In this document: one piece after another, positions 33,577-42,199 of the stretch | Layout: every line of letters starts with the position of its first letter | Position numbering within the stretch: the stretch's first letter is position 1 | Source: Prochlorococcus sp. MIT 0604 | GTDB lineage: Bacteria > Cyanobacteriota > Cyanobacteriia > PCC-6307 > Cyanobiaceae | DNA: 64,000 nt | Direction of reading: 5' to 3' | Assembly: GCF_000757845.1 (NCBI RefSeq) | Contig: NZ_CP007753.1 | Location: 682,001-746,000 of the forward strand | The notes under the pieces: model-generated | The model's database searches: none | Seen by the model: the letters and a program-made list of their open reading frames with translations, nothing else | What the model was told of the DNA's origin: nothing | Translations under genes and position numbers: made by a program

Positions 33577-34820
33577 TAACTAGGGGATGCAATTAAAGTG
33601 AATTTTTCTCCACTTATATATTCTGTTATCTCTTTGAAGTTATCCAAGTCATTCCAATACTTTAAATGACTTTCTAAATTATTGATTGAAGATTTTCTCC
33701 CCCAAAGAAGTTCATTTCCAAAGAATGAAGAAAGTTGTGAAGATGTCTCTAAATTAAAGACATAATTACTTTTCACAATATTTATTGCTTTTTTTAGTTC
33801 ATCCAAAGTCAAGGCTTTACAAGTTAATATCTCATTTATTGTGTTATTAATTTGCTTTTCCACTAAATCAATATCTTTGGACTCACAACTTGCTTCAATA
33901 ATAAATAATCCGCCTAATTCTCCAGCATTTACATCTACATATACGGATTCAACAAGATTACTATCTTCTTTTAAAATTTTAACTAATCTGCTGTTTCTTC
34001 CAACTGAGAGAATTGATGCCAATACCTCTAGTCCAATAATATTTTTTTGATCATTTAGGTTAGGGATAAACCAAGCCATAAATATTCTTGAAAACTCTAA
34101 ATTATCAAACTTAACTGACTCTCTACCATTCCTAATTTTTAAAGAGGGCTTATTTTTTAAATTTATTAAATTTGGACTTTTATTTATGCCAGATAGATCA
34201 CTTTTTTCAAAAATTTTATAAATTTTTTCAGAGAGATTTCCAGCAATTGCAATACAAATTTTTTCGGTAGTGTAATGTTTGCTATGAAATTTTACAAGGT
34301 CATTTATCTCCAAGTTTTCAATACTATGTTCATTTCCCAGGATCGAATTGGCATAATTCGGACTTAGCCAAACCCTTTTCAAAAAATAATTAAATAGTCT
34401 TTCTTCAGGCTGATCATTTTGTTGCTTTATTTCATCAATAACTACACCTTTTTCTTTTATAAATTCATCAGGATTAAAATCTGGAGCAACGACTATATTT
34501 GTCAAAAGAGCAAGTGATTCTTTAAAGTTACAGGGTGGAACTAATACATGGTAATGTACATCATCATAACCTGTTGAAGCGTTACTTAAACCGCCGAGTG
34601 ATTCAATTTTATGGTCAAACTCACCTGGCATTAATTTGTTTGATCCTTTAAAAATCATATGTTCTAGAAAATGAGCAGTGCCGTTTTTATCAACATCCTC
34701 AAATGAAGAACCTGCTTTGCACCAAATATCAATGCTTATCAGCGGCAATTCTTTATTATCCACAAACACACATTTAGTTTTGCTTGAATGGGTGTAGTAG
34801 TTAACATCTCCTACTTTCAT
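33576..34820 (-). CDS. M16 zinc peptidase, catalytic subunit
   Basis: 414 residues. HFLEH (50-54) is the inverted zinc motif HXXEH of the M16 (pitrilysin/processing peptidase) family, and a distal Glu in VVIDEIKQQNDQPEE completes the site. It degrades peptides, possibly cleaved signal or transit-type peptides. First of a two-gene operon; the partner begins within its stop. It diverges from pcyA. Confidence 0.9.
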   Translation of the reverse strand: MKVGDVNYYTHSSKTKCVFVDNKELPLISIDIWCKAGSSFEDVDKNGTAHFLEHMIFKGSNKLMPGEFDHKIESLGGLSNASTGYDDVHYHVLVPPCNFKESLALLTNIVVAPDFNPDEFIKEKGVVIDEIKQQNDQPEERLFNYFLKRVWLSPNYANSILGNEHSIENLEINDLVKFHSKHYTTEKICIAIAGNLSEKIYKIFEKSDLSGINKSPNLINLKNKPSLKIRNGRESVKFDNLEFSRIFMAWFIPNLNDQKNIIGLEVLASILSVGRNSRLVKILKEDSNLVESVYVDVNAGELGGLFIIEASCESKDIDLVEKQINNTINEILTCKALTLDELKKAINIVKSNYVFNLETSSQLSSFFGNELLWGRKSSINNLESHLKYWNDLDNFKEITEYISGEKFTLIASPS

Positions 34821-34837
34821 TTCGGTTATCTCTTTAA

Positions 34838-35586
<749 letters not shown>

Positions 35587-35587
<1 letters not shown>

Positions 35588-36501
35588 TGAAATTAAAAAT
35601 ATTTAAAAATTTATTTATTTATTTTTTATTATTTATACCAATATCTCTTGGGGTTATCTCCTGTTCTGGAAATAATAAATCTAGTTCACAATATAAGGAG
35701 GAAATAACTTCAGATTATATACCGCCTATTACAGCTGTTGCCGCACTAGGTCAACTTTCTCCTTCGGGAGAAATTAGGCAATTGGCAGCTCCAATAAGTC
35801 AGTTTGGCTCTTCCCCACGAATTGTCGAAATTTTAGTAGATGAAGGAGATTTTGTGAAAAAAGGTGATATCCTGGCAATCTTTGAAAATGGAGAAAAGTT
35901 AATTGCTGATCTTGAAAGAAATGAAAATCTAATAAAAACTATTAACGATGAAATTTCCCTTAAGAAAGATCAAATTGAGCGGTATGAGTTGGCTTTGAGC
36001 AATAATGTATATTCTTTTGTAGAGTTTTCACAGAGAAAAGATGAATTATTAAAATTGCAAAAACAGAAAATAAACCTTATCGGAGATCAAAAAAATATCA
36101 AGATAGATCTATTAAATTCAAAACTAAGGAGTCCAATTGATGGTTTTATCCTTGGAATAAATACGAGAGTTGGTGAGAGGCAAAAAAATGAAGGGATTTT
36201 GGATATTGGTTCTAGTCAAAAAATGGAAGCTTTGATAGAGGTTTATGAATCTGATATCGATAGAGTCTTTATTTCTCAGAATGTCGAATTGAGCAGTGAG
36301 AACGGCGGTTTCCAAAAAATTCTTAATGGAAAGGTGATTAGGATTAGTCCTCAGGTAAAACAAAGAAAAGTTTTATCGACTGATCCAACAGGAGATGCTG
36401 ATTCGCGAATTATCGAGGTACTGGTAAAACTAGATCAAGATTCTATAGAGACTGTTCAAAACTATGCAGGAATGAAAGTAATTGCAAAATTTATTCCCTG
36501 A
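35587..36501 (+). CDS. devB: HlyD/DevB-type membrane fusion protein
   Basis: 304 residues. A lipoprotein-type signal (Cys26 in GVISC) is followed by a biotinyl-lipoyl-like segment (VDEGDFVKKGDILAIFENGE), a coiled-coil hairpin (about 105-175) and a barrel end. It bridges the inner-membrane exporter to the outer membrane. It overlaps pcyA and devC by 1 base each. DevBCA exporters secrete glycolipids in heterocyst formers; the substrate here is unknown. Confidence 0.85.
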
Positions 36502-37673
36502 TGAGTTTTTCTTTTTTTAAATTTAGAAAAATTCCATTAGCTTGGTTGTTGTTAACTAGGCAACCATTAAGGCTAGCAGTTGCCATAGCCGGAATCAGTT
36601 TTGCAGGGATTTTGATGTTTATGCAATTAGGTTTTAGAGATGGTTTATTTGACACGAGCGTAACTATTCATAAACTTCTAGATGCCGATCTTGTTTTGAT
36701 AAGTCCTAGATCAAAAAGTTCTATAAGCATGAGTGGATTCCCAAAAAGAAGGTTAATACAAACTCTCGCAGTAGAAGATGTTAAAAAAACTGCACCCGTC
36801 AATCTGAATTATTTACTTTGGAGAAATCCCGAAAATCTTAAAACTAGATCAATACTTGCGTTAGGTTTTAATCCCTCCGATTCACTTCTTTTAGATGAGG
36901 GATTCTCAAAGAAAGCTTATAAACTTAGAAATCCATCAAGAGTTCTTTTTGACAAACTATCTAGACCTGAATTTGGACCAATTGAAGAATGGTTCTTATC
37001 TGAAAAAAAAGTTGAGACTGAGGTCGCTGGAAAAAGAGTAATTGTTGAGGGCCTTGTGGAGTTGGGACCATCTTTTGGTGCAGATGGTAATTTGATAACA
37101 AGTCGAGAAACCTTCTTAAGACTTTTTCCTGCTAATCCTCCTGGTAGTATAGAAATTGGTTTGGTTAAGCTAAAAAAAGGATCTGATCCTGAATTGATTT
37201 CAAGGATATTAAATAACTCACTCCCAAATGATGTTAAAGTTCTTACAAAAAAACAATTTATAGAATTTGAGAAGAATTATTGGAAAAATAGTACTGCAAT
37301 AGGTTTTATATTTAGTTTAGGAGCTTTGATGGGTTTCGTTGTAGGGTGTGTGGTTGTTTATCAAATTCTTTATAGTGACGTTACAGATCACCTACCAGAG
37401 TATGCCACCTTATTGGCAATGGGGTATAGACTTAAATCCCTTTTCTTTGTAGTAGCTAGAGAGGGGGTTTTGTTGGCATTGTTTGGTTATTTACCTGCAT
37501 ATTTCTCTGGACAAATACTTTACTCAGTCATAAGAAGTTCCACTAAACTCCCAATAATAATGGACGCAAATAAATCTATCCTAATCTTTGTTTTAGTTTT
37601 AGTTATGTGTATGGGGTCTGCTGCTGTTGCGATGCGTAAATTAGTTGATGCTGATCCTGCAGAAATTTTTTGA
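36501..37673 (+). CDS. devC: DevC-type ABC exporter permease
   Basis: 390 residues. One helix near residues 20-42, a large periplasmic domain (about 60-260), then three C-terminal helices as in the FtsX/MacB-type permeases of the DevC family. The N-terminus (FKFRKIPLAWLLLTRQPLRL) is typical of DevC. ATG overlaps the devB stop (TGATG). Confidence 0.85.
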   Translation: MSFSFFKFRKIPLAWLLLTRQPLRLAVAIAGISFAGILMFMQLGFRDGLFDTSVTIHKLLDADLVLISPRSKSSISMSGFPKRRLIQTLAVEDVKKTAPVNLNYLLWRNPENLKTRSILALGFNPSDSLLLDEGFSKKAYKLRNPSRVLFDKLSRPEFGPIEEWFLSEKKVETEVAGKRVIVEGLVELGPSFGADGNLITSRETFLRLFPANPPGSIEIGLVKLKKGSDPELISRILNNSLPNDVKVLTKKQFIEFEKNYWKNSTAIGFIFSLGALMGFVVGCVVVYQILYSDVTDHLPEYATLLAMGYRLKSLFFVVAREGVLLALFGYLPAYFSGQILYSVIRSSTKLPIIMDANKSILIFVLVLVMCMGSAAVAMRKLVDADPAEIF

Positions 37674-37686
37674 CAATTAAAGATAA

Positions 37687-38415
37687 ATGCTTAAAGCTAA
37701 CAAAGCAAAAAATAATATTAAAAACCTGAAAACAGTCTCAATAAATAATTTGAGTCATTTTTATGGAAAAAATGAGAATAAAAAACAAGTTCTTAATGAC
37801 GTTAATTTAAATATTGATAAAGGAGAGTTGGTTCTTTTAAAAGGACCTTCTGGATGTGGTAAAACGACTCTTTTAACATTAATTGGTGCCTTGAGAACCT
37901 GTCAAAGTGGAGATTTAACTGTATTAAATAATCAGTTAAATGGAGCATCAAGGAAAACGCGTCAGATTCTTAGAAGAAGTATTGGAATGATTTTTCAAGG
38001 TCACAATCTTCTTAGATGTTTAACAGCAGAACAAAATGTTCAGATGGGCGCTGATTTAATAAAAGGTTTAACATATTTGCAAAGACGTGAAATAGCGCGG
38101 AATTGGTTGTCAGCAGTAGGATTAGAAGAGCATCATAAAAAGTTGCCAAATGACTTATCTGGTGGGCAGAAACAGAGAGTAGCAATAGCTCGAGCTTTAT
38201 CTGCTAACCCAAAACTTTTATTAGCTGATGAACCCACTTCTGCTTTAGATAGCGTCACAGGAAGAGAAATAGTAACCCTTTTAAGAAAACTAGCAAAAGA
38301 GCAAAATTGTTCTGTACTTATGGTGACGCATGATCCTAGAATTTCTGATATGGCTGATAGGATATTAAATATGGAAGATGGTAAAATATATGGTGCTCAT
38401 AGTGAGCTAATATAA
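37687..38415 (+). CDS. devA: DevA-type ABC exporter ATPase
   Basis: 242 residues. Walker A GPSGCGKTT, Q-loop IGMIFQGHNLL, signature LSGGQKQRVAIARAL, Walker B LLADEPTSALD and H-loop VTHDPR are all intact. It starts 13 bases after devC. With devB and devC it forms a complete tripartite-type exporter that needs an outer-membrane TolC-like partner found elsewhere. Confidence 0.9.
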   Translation: MLKANKAKNNIKNLKTVSINNLSHFYGKNENKKQVLNDVNLNIDKGELVLLKGPSGCGKTTLLTLIGALRTCQSGDLTVLNNQLNGASRKTRQILRRSIGMIFQGHNLLRCLTAEQNVQMGADLIKGLTYLQRREIARNWLSAVGLEEHHKKLPNDLSGGQKQRVAIARALSANPKLLLADEPTSALDSVTGREIVTLLRKLAKEQNCSVLMVTHDPRISDMADRILNMEDGKIYGAHSELI

Positions 38416-38433
38416 TAAAAAAATTAAAATTTC

Positions 38434-38583
38434 ATGTCTAAGAGAAGGAATCTAAAAAAAGAAAAGCAGGAACGTAATCGAGCGTATGCTAGAAAATTCA
38501 AAAAAAGGAAATTAAGAACTGATGGAAGACCTGATAGTGGAAACGTTACAGGCACAGCAAATAATGGCGGTGCAGCTGATTAG
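38434..38583 (+). CDS. 49-residue very basic protein
   Basis: The ATG at 38434 opens a 49-codon frame. The first 28 residues are nearly all Lys/Arg (MSKRRNLKKEKQERNRAYAR then KFKKRKLRTDGRP), and the end is Gly/Asn-rich (GTANNGGAAD). The composition suggests RNA or ribosome binding. It lies 18 bases after devA. No family is recognised. Confidence 0.55.
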   Translation: MSKRRNLKKEKQERNRAYARKFKKRKLRTDGRPDSGNVTGTANNGGAAD

Positions 38584-38644
38584 GGAATATCTTTTATTTT
38601 TATCTTTTGGAGTCCAATATATTATGCATATTTAGGACATAATC

Positions 38645-39556
38645 ATGAATGTAAGTATTGTTATACCGACTTACAATAGATTACCTATATTAGAGAAATG
38701 TCTCTTTGCGCTTGAAAATCAAAAATTAAATACAAATATCAGTAATTATGAAGTAATAGTAGTTGATGATGGATCCACTGATGGGACAACTTCATGGATA
38801 AATAAAAACAAAGCTAATCTCCCACACGTTAATCTATTTCAGCAAGAACATGGAGGACCTGCACTTGGAAGAAATCTGGGAGTAATTAAATCAAAATATG
38901 AAATTATTATATTCATTGATAGTGATCTTATTGTTTTAGACAATTTTATAAATTGCCACGTAGAAAAATTACTTTCTTCTTGGAGAAAAAATGATAAAAA
39001 ATGTTTTACCTATGGCTCGGTAGTCAATACATCTAATTTTCTAAATCCTCAGAGTGAAAAACATAAAATAATGGACACTTCTTTTGCTTACTTTGCTACT
39101 GGGAATGTTGCGATATCAAAAGAATTGATTTTAAGTGTGGGATTATTCGATACTTCTTTTAGTCTTTACGGTTGGGAGGATTTAGAACTTGGAGAAAGAT
39201 TAAAAAAAATTGGGACAAAATTAATTAAATGTCCAAATGCAGTAGGTTTTCATTGGCATCCGCCATTTAATTGCGAACAAATAGATTCATTAATAGCTCA
39301 AGAAAAAGAGAGAGCAAAAATGGCGTTGGTGTTTTATAAGAAACATCCAAATTTAAGGGTTAGATTTATGATTCAATTAACTCCTCTTCATAATTTACTT
39401 TGGCAAATTCTTTGCTTGGGAGGACTAATCAGTGTTGATAGAATCCTTCCTTTATTAAGATTCCTGGTAAATATAAGAAGAAATAGACTTGCACTTGAGA
39501 TCCTCAGGATCCCTCTAAATATGATTTACATTAAACAGTTAACCAAATCAAGATAA
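38645..39556 (+). CDS. Family 2 glycosyltransferase
   Basis: 303 residues. GT-A fold: VSIVIPTYNRLPILEKCL, VDDGSTDGT, GGPALGRNLG and the metal-binding FIDSD. The acceptor-side GWEDLELGERLK fits the ED motif of GT2 enzymes. There are hydrophobic residues but no clear membrane helix. Substrate unknown; it could modify cell-surface sugars. Single gene upstream of rpsB. Confidence 0.85.
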   Translation: MNVSIVIPTYNRLPILEKCLFALENQKLNTNISNYEVIVVDDGSTDGTTSWINKNKANLPHVNLFQQEHGGPALGRNLGVIKSKYEIIIFIDSDLIVLDNFINCHVEKLLSSWRKNDKKCFTYGSVVNTSNFLNPQSEKHKIMDTSFAYFATGNVAISKELILSVGLFDTSFSLYGWEDLELGERLKKIGTKLIKCPNAVGFHWHPPFNCEQIDSLIAQEKERAKMALVFYKKHPNLRVRFMIQLTPLHNLLWQILCLGGLISVDRILPLLRFLVNIRRNRLALEILRIPLNMIYIKQLTKSR

Positions 39557-39584
39557 AAAACTTTTAGAAATACACATCACTTGC

Positions 39585-39590
39585 TAGAAT
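39585..39590 (+). promoter_or_regulatory. Putative -10 element for rpsB
   Basis: TAGAAT matches the -10 consensus and lies about 100 bases before the rpsB ATG, giving a leader of about 90 bases that contains the whole pseudoknot. A -35 is weak. Position alone supports it. Confidence 0.4.
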
Positions 39591-39609
39591 CGTTGAAATC
39601 AAATCCACA

Positions 39610-39673
39610 CATCTGACAGTTTCGGGTGATTTATTAATATAAATTCCCCGTCAGATGGAGGCTAACCCGAAAC
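39610..39673 (+). promoter_or_regulatory. rpsB leader with two interleaved stems (H-type pseudoknot)
   Basis: CATCTGAC (39610-39617) pairs with GTCAGATG (39650-39657), 8 bp perfect. GTTTCGGGT (39619-39627) pairs with ACCCGAAAC (39665-39673), 9 bp perfect. The order 1-2-1'-2' is a pseudoknot. A GGAGG (39657-39661) lies at the join between stems, 24 bases before the start codon, and a short T run (39677-39681) follows the second stem. It looks like a ribosomal-protein autoregulatory leader, with S2 the obvious ligand. Confidence 0.7.
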
Positions 39674-39685
39674 CCCTTTTTAATT

Positions 39686-40390
39686 ATGGCTGTTGTATCA
39701 CTATCAGAAATGATGGAAGCTGGTGCTCATTTTGGGCATCAAACTAGACGTTGGAACCCCAAGATGTCTAAGTATATATATTGCGCGAGAAATGGAGTTC
39801 ATATTATTGATCTTGTAAAAACAGCATTGTGTATGAACAATGCTTATAAATGGACGAGAAACGCAGCAAAAAGTGGTAAACGTTTCCTATTTGTCGGTAC
39901 AAAAAAACAAGCATCAGATGTTGTAGCTCAGGAAGCTACACGCTGTGGAGCCGCATATGTAAATCAAAGGTGGCTTGGAGGGATGTTGACTAATTGGACA
40001 ACAATGAAAGCTAGGATTGAAAGATTAAAGGATCTAGAAAGAATGGAAAGTAGTGGTTCAATAGCAATGAGGCCTAAAAAAGAAGCTGCAGTATTAAGGA
40101 GAGAACTTGAAAGATTACAAAAATACTTAGGTGGACTTAAGGGTATGAGAAGATTACCAGATGTAGTTGTATTGGTTGATCAGAGAAGAGAATCTAATGC
40201 AGTATTAGAAGCTAGAAAATTAGATATCTCATTAGTATCGATGTTGGATACAAATTGCGATCCGGATTTGTGTGAAGTTCCAATTCCTTGTAATGATGAT
40301 GCTGTTAGATCTGTGCAACTTATTTTAGGAAGACTTGCTGATGCCATAAATGAGGGTAGAAAGGGCTCTAGTTCCGAAAGAAAAAATTAA
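39686..40390 (+). CDS. rpsB: 30S ribosomal protein S2
   Basis: 234 residues. [39 protein letters not shown] and [15 protein letters not shown] are S2 signatures. It binds the small-subunit body-head junction. rpsB-tsf is the usual bacterial order, and the gap to tsf is 44 bases. Expression is likely controlled through the pseudoknot leader. Confidence 0.97.
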   Translation: MAVVSLSEMMEAGAHFGHQTRRWNPKMSKYIYCARNGVHIIDLVKTALCMNNAYKWTRNAAKSGKRFLFVGTKKQASDVVAQEATRCGAAYVNQRWLGGMLTNWTTMKARIERLKDLERMESSGSIAMRPKKEAAVLRRELERLQKYLGGLKGMRRLPDVVVLVDQRRESNAVLEARKLDISLVSMLDTNCDPDLCEVPIPCNDDAVRSVQLILGRLADAINEGRKGSSSERKN

Positions 40391-40434
40391 ATTCTAATTT
40401 AAAACTTACTATTCACTATTTTTTATTACTTCAA

Positions 40435-41091
40435 ATGGGAAACATTACAGCAAAACTTGTAAAAGATCTTAGAGACAAGACTGGCGCAGGAATGATGGAC
40501 TGCAAAAAAGCACTTAATGAAACTGATGGAAATGTTGATAAAGCTTTGGAATGGTTAAGAAAGAAAGGCATAGCTAGTGCTGAAAAGAAATCGGGAAGAG
40601 TAGCGGCAGAAGGGGCAATTGGTAGTTATATTCATACTGGATCAAGGGTAGGCGTTTTACTAGAGTTAAATTGTGAAACTGATTTCGTTGCTAGAGGTGA
40701 TATCTTCCAATCTCTGTTGAAGGATGTCTCAATGCAAATAGCCGCCTGCCCAAATGTTGAATATGTATCAATTAATGAAATACCGAAAGATGTTGTAGAA
40801 AAAGAAAAGCAGATTGAAATGGGTAGGGAAGATTTGTCAGGAAAACCGGAACAAATTAAAGAAAAAATAGTTGAAGGGAGAATAGCAAAAAGACTTAATG
40901 AGCTAATTTTGCTTTCACAACCCTATATTAAAGATAGTTCTCTAACAGTTGAGGATCTTGTTAAACAAGCAGCTGCAAAAATTGGGGAAAATATCCAAGT
41001 AAGACGCTTTACCAGATATACATTGGGTGAAGGTATTGAAAAAAATCAGATGGACTTCGCTGAAGAGGTTGCATCAATGCAAACAAACTAG
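40435..41091 (+). CDS. tsf: Translation elongation factor Ts
   Basis: 218 residues. [20 protein letters not shown] (UBA-like N-terminal domain) and [15 protein letters not shown] are EF-Ts signatures. It exchanges GDP for GTP on EF-Tu. The length fits the short cyanobacterial form. The stop is 5 bases from the next start. Confidence 0.97.
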   Translation: MGNITAKLVKDLRDKTGAGMMDCKKALNETDGNVDKALEWLRKKGIASAEKKSGRVAAEGAIGSYIHTGSRVGVLLELNCETDFVARGDIFQSLLKDVSMQIAACPNVEYVSINEIPKDVVEKEKQIEMGREDLSGKPEQIKEKIVEGRIAKRLNELILLSQPYIKDSSLTVEDLVKQAAAKIGENIQVRRFTRYTLGEGIEKNQMDFAEEVASMQTN

Positions 41092-41095
41092 TCAC

Positions 41096-42178
41096 TTGAA
41101 TGATTTGAATAATTTCAATAAGTACATAGATATAGATAAAATTAACTCTCAATTAGAGAGAGCAGACATACAAAAAAGAGTATTAACTAGAAATATCTAT
41201 AGGGAATATGAGCTTTATCTTAATCTCGTAAGAGATCTACTTTACATCTCAGTAGAAAAAGGCCTTAACCAAATATATAGTTTTCCAATAATTAATGATC
41301 TTTGCTTAAATGAAAATGAATTCTATAGTCTATTTGAACAAAAAATAAGTAAATTAATATTTGAGAATTTGCCCTTATTAACAGTAGAACAATTAAAAAT
41401 AAATGAAAATGAAGAAAATATAAATAAGAAAATTAATTTTACTATATTTGATGGTTCCACAAAAACAAAGAATGAAGAAGAAAAATTTCAATATGAAGAT
41501 GGTTTTCAATTAAATGAACCCACTCAGTTCCAGATTAGTAATGATTTTCTAAATACTTCTGAATATTATCAAGCTCATAATTATGAGAAATTCGCATCAC
41601 TTGATTTAGATAATAACAACCATAATAATTATTCGTCTCGTGACAATATTTTTGAAAATTTAGGAGTTGAAAAACAATTTATCACCTCCCTACTTGAATT
41701 AATAGGAGAAGAAAAGGTTGAAAAACTAAGACATCCAGAAAAAGACAATATCAATCAAATGAATAATTCACCAAAAAATGAGATTCTTAAAAATTTTGAT
41801 TTAATAGACAATTCATTGGAAAATTTACTAATTAATCTTTCTTATGATATTAACCAAGAATTATTTAAGGCAAATCTAATAAAAAAAATGATATCTAAAG
41901 ATTCCTTTGATTACTTAGTAGGCAAAAATTTCATGATAAAACATCCATATCCTTTTTTTATTAATTTTGAATTAAGCTTAAATCGGTCATCATTAAACGG
42001 TAATAACCTTCCAAGTATTATTTTCTTTAATATATCTACTGTTGAGTTAGAGTTTAAAAATTTAAATCTTTCTATTCAAAGGAACAAAATAAATGAGCTA
42101 AAAAATCAATTTCAGCGTTTGATTAAAAAAGAGACATATTGGAGGCAAAAAGAAATAACTTTGAATAAGATACGATGA
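41096..42178 (+). CDS. Hypothetical protein between tsf and recG
   Basis: About 360 residues from the TTG at 41096, placed 4 bases after the tsf stop; an in-frame ATG at 41027 would lie inside tsf and is rejected. The N-terminal 100 residues and the C-terminal 110 are helical, joined by an Asn/Glu-rich linker of low complexity (about 120-190). There are no membrane segments. It may be a cyanobacterial family with conserved position beside recG. Function is unknown. Confidence 0.7.
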   Translation: MNDLNNFNKYIDIDKINSQLERADIQKRVLTRNIYREYELYLNLVRDLLYISVEKGLNQIYSFPIINDLCLNENEFYSLFEQKISKLIFENLPLLTVEQLKINENEENINKKINFTIFDGSTKTKNEEEKFQYEDGFQLNEPTQFQISNDFLNTSEYYQAHNYEKFASLDLDNNNHNNYSSRDNIFENLGVEKQFITSLLELIGEEKVEKLRHPEKDNINQMNNSPKNEILKNFDLIDNSLENLLINLSYDINQELFKANLIKKMISKDSFDYLVGKNFMIKHPYPFFINFELSLNRSSLNGNNLPSIIFFNISTVELEFKNLNLSIQRNKINELKNQFQRLIKKETYWRQKEITLNKIR

Positions 42179-42199
42179 AAAAATAACTCTTTTTCAAAT

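Noticed and set aside
41027-41095. ATG start inside tsf for the gene before recG
   Set aside because: The extension lies in the tsf coding end and reads as a frame shadow; a TTG just after the tsf stop is a better start.
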